Positions 53,971 through 57,273 of a stretch of 57,273 nucleotides of DNA are shown here, piece after piece; the first letter of the stretch is position 1; every line of letters starts with the position of its first letter. The translations under genes and the position numbers were made by a program. Below the pieces are notes generated by a model. That model was not told the DNA's origin. It made no database searches and saw nothing but the letters and a program-made list of their open reading frames with translations. The DNA is taken from contig JACKBN010000022.1 of NCBI GenBank assembly GCA_020634565.1, forward strand, positions 1 through 57,273, written 5' to 3'. The DNA is from Ardenticatenaceae bacterium. GTDB lineage: Bacteria > Chloroflexota > Anaerolineae > Promineifilales > Promineifilaceae.

Positions 53971-54531
53971 TTAATGCTTGGCCAGCTTGTCCTTGCGCTG
54001 CATGTGATTGCGATCAATCAGATAGAACAGGAGCAAACTAAACAGCGCAAAGAAAATGATCGTCAGCGCCGCGTTGATATTCCACAATTCAGGCATAATC
54101 GCTGCGCCAAAATTAGCAACGGCCGAAATCTTGGGGAACACTTGTTGATAGGTAAGCCCGTAAATAACAGCGCCGGTCAAAAAACCTAGAAACCCAGGGA
54201 CCAGATAATCCAACTTGCCTTCGCCGGACCCGGCGACACATGTACCCGGTCAGTAACCGCTAATGGCCATACCAAAGCCAAAAATGAGGCCACCAATCAC
54301 ATTGCCAGCAATGTACGTGGCGGGTACGTTGGGGAAGGTAATCACCCCCATCCATTTCAGGGAATAGAGCCCGGTCATGGAAACGATTAGCGCGGTCATC
54401 ATAAACTTCAGCACGGTGAAGTCAGTAAGCCGAAACACATTGACAATTTTGTGGTACTTCGTTAGCCCTGCTTTTTGCAGCGTTAGGCCAAAGAAAACGC
54501 CTAAAACGAGGGCAATGATAAAGTTAGTCAT
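53971..54531 (-). CDS. YeeE/YedE family transporter subunit, candidate selenoprotein (UGA = Sec94)
   Basis: A 186-aa protein if the in-frame TGA at 54250-54252 is read as selenocysteine. Codons 1-93 and 95-186 are in the same frame; both halves are membrane-helix rich and join naturally as GFGMAISGY-U-PGTCVAGSGEGK. YeeE/YedE (sulfur-transport, TsuA-like) proteins normally have Cys here in a GYCPGT motif, so TGA replaces TGC or TGT of a conserved functional Cys. A hairpin beginning 14 bases after the TGA fits a bacterial SECIS. GGAG precedes ATG 54531, 3 bp after the upstream YeeE/YedE gene. If not recoded, the product stops at 93 aa and the downstream half is untranslated. No selA/B/C/D genes are in this window. 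Confidence 0.75.
54222..54252 (-). promoter_or_regulatory. Bacterial SECIS-like hairpin with recoded UGA
   Basis: Reading the coding strand: TGA (54252-54250), 14 bases, then CGCC-GGGTCC-GGCG (54235-54222). The apical loop contains GU preceded by GG, about 18-21 bases after the TGA, similar in distance and loop (GGUC) to the E. coli fdhF element. A looser TGT/GCA pairing can extend the stem below. This is the expected position for SelB recognition. Confidence 0.65.
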
Positions 54532-54534
54532 GAT

Positions 54535-55068
54535 TTAAAATCTCCTCCCATAAACAAACCAGGCGGTGACAATGCCAGAAGCAAACATGCCGGCAATAAA
54601 CAGATAGGCCGCCGGAGCCAGCAGCATCCCCCCAGAGATGGCCAACCCGCTGGTGCAGCCACCAGCAATGCCTGCACCGTATTCCAAAATGATGGCGCCC
54701 ACAAAGGCAATGAGCCAGCGCTTCCACCATTTTTTACCGGCAATCTCTTTCCACTGTTCATCGGAAACGGCGCGGAACTTCCAGGTGCCGCTGGATTTAG
54801 CACCCAACATCCCGCCAAAAAAGACGCCGATGAGCAGCACGACGCCCCAGGTAATGCCCGGTGGCATCACAAAATTGAAATAAATATTGTCGAATGCCTG
54901 GGGAGCTACTGCTTTGCCGATAAGCCCGGCCAAATTCTCAAAAGCTCCCGATGCGCCGAGCAGGCTGTTGCTGAGAACCACGGCCAGAATGCCGACGATC
55001 CCCAACAAGGCGCCTGCCACATAGGGCGACCATTCCTCTTTTGCAAATTGCTCTTTGAGCCAGTCCAT
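54535..55068 (-). CDS. YeeE/YedE family transporter subunit (Cys form)
   Basis: A 177-aa membrane protein with about four or five helices. The motif AGGCTSGLAISGG near residue 145 is the first-half YeeE/YedE signature. The next gene supplies the second-half motif, so the two half-size proteins probably assemble to one transporter for thiosulfate or a related sulfur/selenium species. ATG 55068 (MDWLKEQ) is preferred because GAGGAG lies eight bases upstream; five more codons are open. Confidence 0.85.
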   Translation of the reverse strand: MDWLKEQFAKEEWSPYVAGALLGIVGILAVVLSNSLLGASGAFENLAGLIGKAVAPQAFDNIYFNFVMPPGITWGVVLLIGVFFGGMLGAKSSGTWKFRAVSDEQWKEIAGKKWWKRWLIAFVGAIILEYGAGIAGGCTSGLAISGGMLLAPAAYLFIAGMFASGIVTAWFVYGRRF

Positions 55069-55101
55069 TTCTTTACTCCTCATTGATGGGTGACAAAGCG
55101 A

Positions 55102-56058
55102 CTAATCGCCACTGCCAGCCAGCGCCAGTAACAGCGCCCGTGATTCGTTGTCCAAAGTACGAACTTGTTTGATTAAATCTGGTTCCAAACTGACGATGTT
55201 GCGCAGCAGCACCTGGGCCCTGGCCGGATTTTCCAGCAGTTGGTACAGGTCGCTTTGCGCTTGTGGCGATAGGCTGGCGATGCGCGGCAGCAGGGCCACA
55301 ACTTGTGGTGGGTAGTCTGGATAATGGGTCGTTTGCTCTTCAACCGTAGCCGCCGAAACAGGAATTTGGCGGCGGCGCAGGCGTTGTTCATTCCAGAAGA
55401 CAAAGCCGCCCCCAGCAACCACAACAACAGCGATCAGGCCAACCAGGATGCGGTTGCCCCAATTGATGGGCCGAATGCCTAAAACGGTCTCGTTGTAGCG
55501 GGCCACGTAGTCGATCACGTTGGGATCGTCTAGAGCAATGCCCGCAGGAGCGGCCGGAGCTGCCGTGGTAGTCGTGGCCGTTGTCGTTGTGCTGCTTTCG
55601 CTGCCAGCGCTACTGCCACTGTCTGTGCTGTCCACCGAAGGTGTGTCACCAGTGGTAGAGGCGCTGCCCCCACCACCGCCCGCGCCAATTCCAACGCCTA
55701 GCGCTACCGCGTAAACTTCGGCGCGCTCGTTTAGATCGGCGGCGTGGCAGTTGCCGCAGCTGACCTGGATGTTGTCCAGCGGAGCTTCCATACCGGTGTG
55801 GGCACCGGCTTCATCGGTGGCTTGCACGTTGCCGGCGTGGCAAAATTCACAAAAGTCGCCGAAGGCATGGGCTTCGTGCCAGCTGGTGCCGTCGTTGTTT
55901 ACCGGGTCCACTGCCTGAACTTCGTGGCAGTTTTTGCATGATGAGGCGGAGGAACCGCATTGGGCATTGGCTGTTTGTGGCCACATGAGCCCCACCATCA
56001 AAATGACGCCGCCTAAAAGCAGGGACCACAAAGCAATGGGGGATTTGAGTTTTGTCAT
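55102..56058 (-). CDS. Triheme c-type cytochrome with membrane anchor
   Basis: A 318-aa exported protein. A signal peptide or anchor lies at residues 8-32. Three CXXCH motifs follow (CKNCH 41-45, CEFCH 70-74, CGNCH 101-105), then a Ser/Thr/Gly-rich low-complexity linker at about 120-175, a second membrane helix near 205-225 and a helical cytoplasmic tail. AGGAAGG lies five bases before ATG 56058; an upstream ATG is possible. It is the first structural gene of the respiratory operon and probably a periplasmic electron carrier. Confidence 0.85.
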   Translation of the reverse strand: MTKLKSPIALWSLLLGGVILMVGLMWPQTANAQCGSSASSCKNCHEVQAVDPVNNDGTSWHEAHAFGDFCEFCHAGNVQATDEAGAHTGMEAPLDNIQVSCGNCHAADLNERAEVYAVALGVGIGAGGGGGSASTTGDTPSVDSTDSGSSAGSESSTTTTATTTTAAPAAPAGIALDDPNVIDYVARYNETVLGIRPINWGNRILVGLIAVVVVAGGGFVFWNEQRLRRRQIPVSAATVEEQTTHYPDYPPQVVALLPRIASLSPQAQSDLYQLLENPARAQVLLRNIVSLEPDLIKQVRTLDNESRALLLALAGSGD

Positions 56059-56075
56059 TGTATCCTTCCTGATCA

Positions 56076-56414
56076 TTAAGCTGATTTATGGTTGCTGAAA
56101 ACGGCCGTTTTCCGTTTCAGACCATCAGACATCACCTGTCGCATCGTATCTAACACCTGAATGATGCGACGGTCGGCCAGACGGTAGGTTGTCCAGGTGC
56201 CGTCGCGCTCGGTGAGAACAAGCGACTGCTGGCGCAAAACACGTAAATGCCGCGACACGGTTGGCTGGGGCAGCCCTAGCTCGGCCACCAAATCGTTAAC
56301 GTGCCGCGACTGTTCATGTAACGCATACAAAATCGAAATTCGTTTGGGATCAGACAAAGCCTGGCAAATACCTGCTTGTAAAACCGTTATTTCTTCAAGC
56401 GGAGGATGTGTCAC
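56076..56414 (-). CDS. ArsR family transcriptional regulator
   Basis: A 112-aa winged-helix repressor (LSDPKRISILYALHEQSRHVNDLVAELGLPQPTVSRHLRVLRQQ is the HTH). GTG 56414 is chosen: AAAGGAGA lies seven bases upstream, and the longer open frame to 56486 overlaps the neighbour and has no ribosome site. Only one Cys is visible (in GICQALSD), so the two-Cys persulfide switch of SqrR/BigR-type sensors is not evident. It lies directly upstream of and in line with the respiratory operon, which it probably controls. Confidence 0.85.
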   Translation of the reverse strand: MTHPPLEEITVLQAGICQALSDPKRISILYALHEQSRHVNDLVAELGLPQPTVSRHLRVLRQQSLVLTERDGTWTTYRLADRRIIQVLDTMRQVMSDGLKRKTAVFSNHKSA

Positions 56415-56472
56415 GATGGTCTCCTTTATGTTTCCTAAAGCTATGACTGATTTGCCCATTTCTGTTAATTCT

Positions 56473-57213
56473 TTAGTAAACTGCACTCATAACCGCAATG
56501 TGCTGTAAGCGGTTTAATAATTCGGCTCGCTCTTGGCCTACCTCTGACAATGTATTTGTGAGTTTGGGCAGCCATTCGGCAATTTTTTGCTGTTGGGCCT
56601 GATCTAGTACGGGAATTTCTGCGGCGGCAGCGGTCAGTTCTTCGGGGTCCAGATCGTAAGCGGCCGCCAGTTGTTGGCTGCCTTGTTCGTGCCCGGCTGA
56701 GGTTGGAGATTTATATTGCCCGATGATGAAAACGGCCGTCTTCAACCCATTAATGACAATTGCATCCCCAAGACATTGCAGCCCTGCATGACAAGTGAAT
56801 GGCAGACCCGAAGCCCCAGCTTGCTGGGCCACCTGTGAATAGGAAGCTAAACAAGCGGCTCGCCCTTTGGGGCTGGCATAAATGAGTTGGCAAAAGCGGC
56901 AGGGGTGGCTTATTTTGGTAAGTGGCTTACCCGCCGCGTTGACGACAATAGCGCCGAGGCCAATGGCTTCGGCGGCCACAGATTGCATGCCTTGCAAGCA
57001 GGTGAGGGGCAGCACATCAAAAGATGGAGCGAGTGTTGGCTCTGTAGCTGGGACCGTTTCAGCAAGCAGCTCATCAATTTTGGTCTTACAGAAGCGCCAG
57101 CGATTGCCAATTTTGATGCCAGTTAAACGGCCGTCTGCCAACATGCGATAAACGGTTGTGCGGTCAACCTGTAGCAGTTCCTGTATTTGTCTGGTGGTTA
57201 GAAGTTCGCTCAT
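56473..57213 (-). CDS. HTH-PocR regulator (paralogue B)
   Basis: A 246-aa protein built like the gene at 45474: HTH (ELLTTRQIQELLQVDRTTVYRML...IKIGNRWRF) followed by a PocR-like domain with the same Cys pattern (CRFC near 105, AACL, FTCHAGL near 140). ATG 57213 (MSELLTTRQ) is used; 11 more codons are open. It is upstream of the ArsR gene in the same direction. The Cys groups could bind metal or an Fe-S cluster or sense redox state; that is inference. The remaining 57214-57273 shows only AT-rich upstream sequence. Confidence 0.8.
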   Translation of the reverse strand: MSELLTTRQIQELLQVDRTTVYRMLADGRLTGIKIGNRWRFCKTKIDELLAETVPATEPTLAPSFDVLPLTCLQGMQSVAAEAIGLGAIVVNAAGKPLTKISHPCRFCQLIYASPKGRAACLASYSQVAQQAGASGLPFTCHAGLQCLGDAIVINGLKTAVFIIGQYKSPTSAGHEQGSQQLAAAYDLDPEELTAAAAEIPVLDQAQQQKIAEWLPKLTNTLSEVGQERAELLNRLQHIAVMSAVY

Positions 57214-57273
57214 GTCTAATTTGCTATTATTTACATCATATTGCAATAGTTTGCAATAGTATCATAATGCAAT

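Larger units (their letters stand above)
247..57135. repeat. Highly iterated palindrome ACGGCCGT throughout
   Basis: About 84 exact ACGGCCGT copies by eye, often as AACGGCCGTT, plus further one-base variants. They lie mostly inside genes in all three frames (reading T-A-V, N-G-R or R-P) and some between genes, about one per 680 bp. It is comparable in style to cyanobacterial HIP1. The entry spans first to last copy only. Confidence 0.85.

Noticed and set aside
53971..54213. The second half of the Sec YeeE/YedE gene as a separate 80-aa gene
   Set aside because: It would start at a TTG without a ribosome site in mid-domain, and the frame is continuous with the upstream half through the TGA.

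Overview
The window most likely comes from a Chloroflexota bacterium, Anaerolineae-like. This is inferred from gene content, a moderate GC level and repeat style; there is no rRNA here to prove it. I see no rRNA, tRNA, CRISPR array, transposase or phage genes. A striking genome-style signature runs through everything: the 8-bp palindrome ACGGCCGT occurs about 84 times by eye in 57 kb, where about one is expected by chance.

Layout. (1) 0.3-3.7 kb: a two-gene sucrose-type synthesis operon, with a sucrose-phosphatase-like HAD module fused to a GH100-like glycosidase, followed by a sucrose-phosphate-synthase-like GT4. (2) 3.8-7.4 kb: a structured leader and a DUF1800/DUF1501 secreted-protein pair. 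(3) 7.4-11.3 kb: homocysteine methyltransferase, an Eis-like GNAT, a YugP-type membrane metallopeptidase, and three tiny membrane-protein ORFs, two of them around a CRP/FNR-like palindrome. (4) 11.4-23.5 kb: a signalling/conflict-like block on the minus strand. It holds a NACHT-FGE protein, a 1682-aa STAND/multi-GAF histidine kinase, a receiver-kinase-SIR2 fusion, and an AAA ATPase with a winged helix. (5) 23.8-37.3 kb: a large membrane protein, then an alpha-glucoside/sucrose catabolic locus (LacI, ABC importer, two GH13 enzymes, amylosucrase, ROK fructokinase). Three genes here carry short indels. (6) 37.7-45.3 kb: a secreted PLD/lamin-tail protein, a TetR-ABC exporter operon with a clear tandem operator/promoter, and a cytochrome P450. 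(7) 45.5-57.2 kb: a ten-gene respiratory operon on the minus strand, bracketed by two paralogous HTH-PocR regulators and led by an ArsR repressor. It encodes a triheme cytochrome, two YeeE/YedE half-transporters, a molybdopterin oxidoreductase with FeS and NrfD/HybB-type subunits, a truncated FmdE-like protein, cytochrome b, a nonaheme cytochrome and a Rieske protein.

The most notable single observation is in region 7. The second YeeE/YedE gene has an in-frame TGA exactly where the family has the Cys of its CPGT motif. The frame continues through conserved sequence, and a GC-rich hairpin with a GGGUCC loop lies at bacterial-SECIS distance. This looks like a selenocysteine-containing YeeE/YedE transporter subunit coupled to sulfur/selenium-type respiration. 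The second most notable region is the 12-kb signalling block, whose domain combinations I do not recognise as a described system.

How the genes work together. The sugar regions suggest sucrose made from nucleotide sugars, and sucrose or alpha-glucosides taken up, turned to glucan plus fructose by amylosucrase, with fructose phosphorylated by the ROK kinase. The respiratory operon suggests electron flow between the quinone pool, a Cys-ligated Mo enzyme and periplasmic multiheme cytochromes, with sulfur-compound import beside it.
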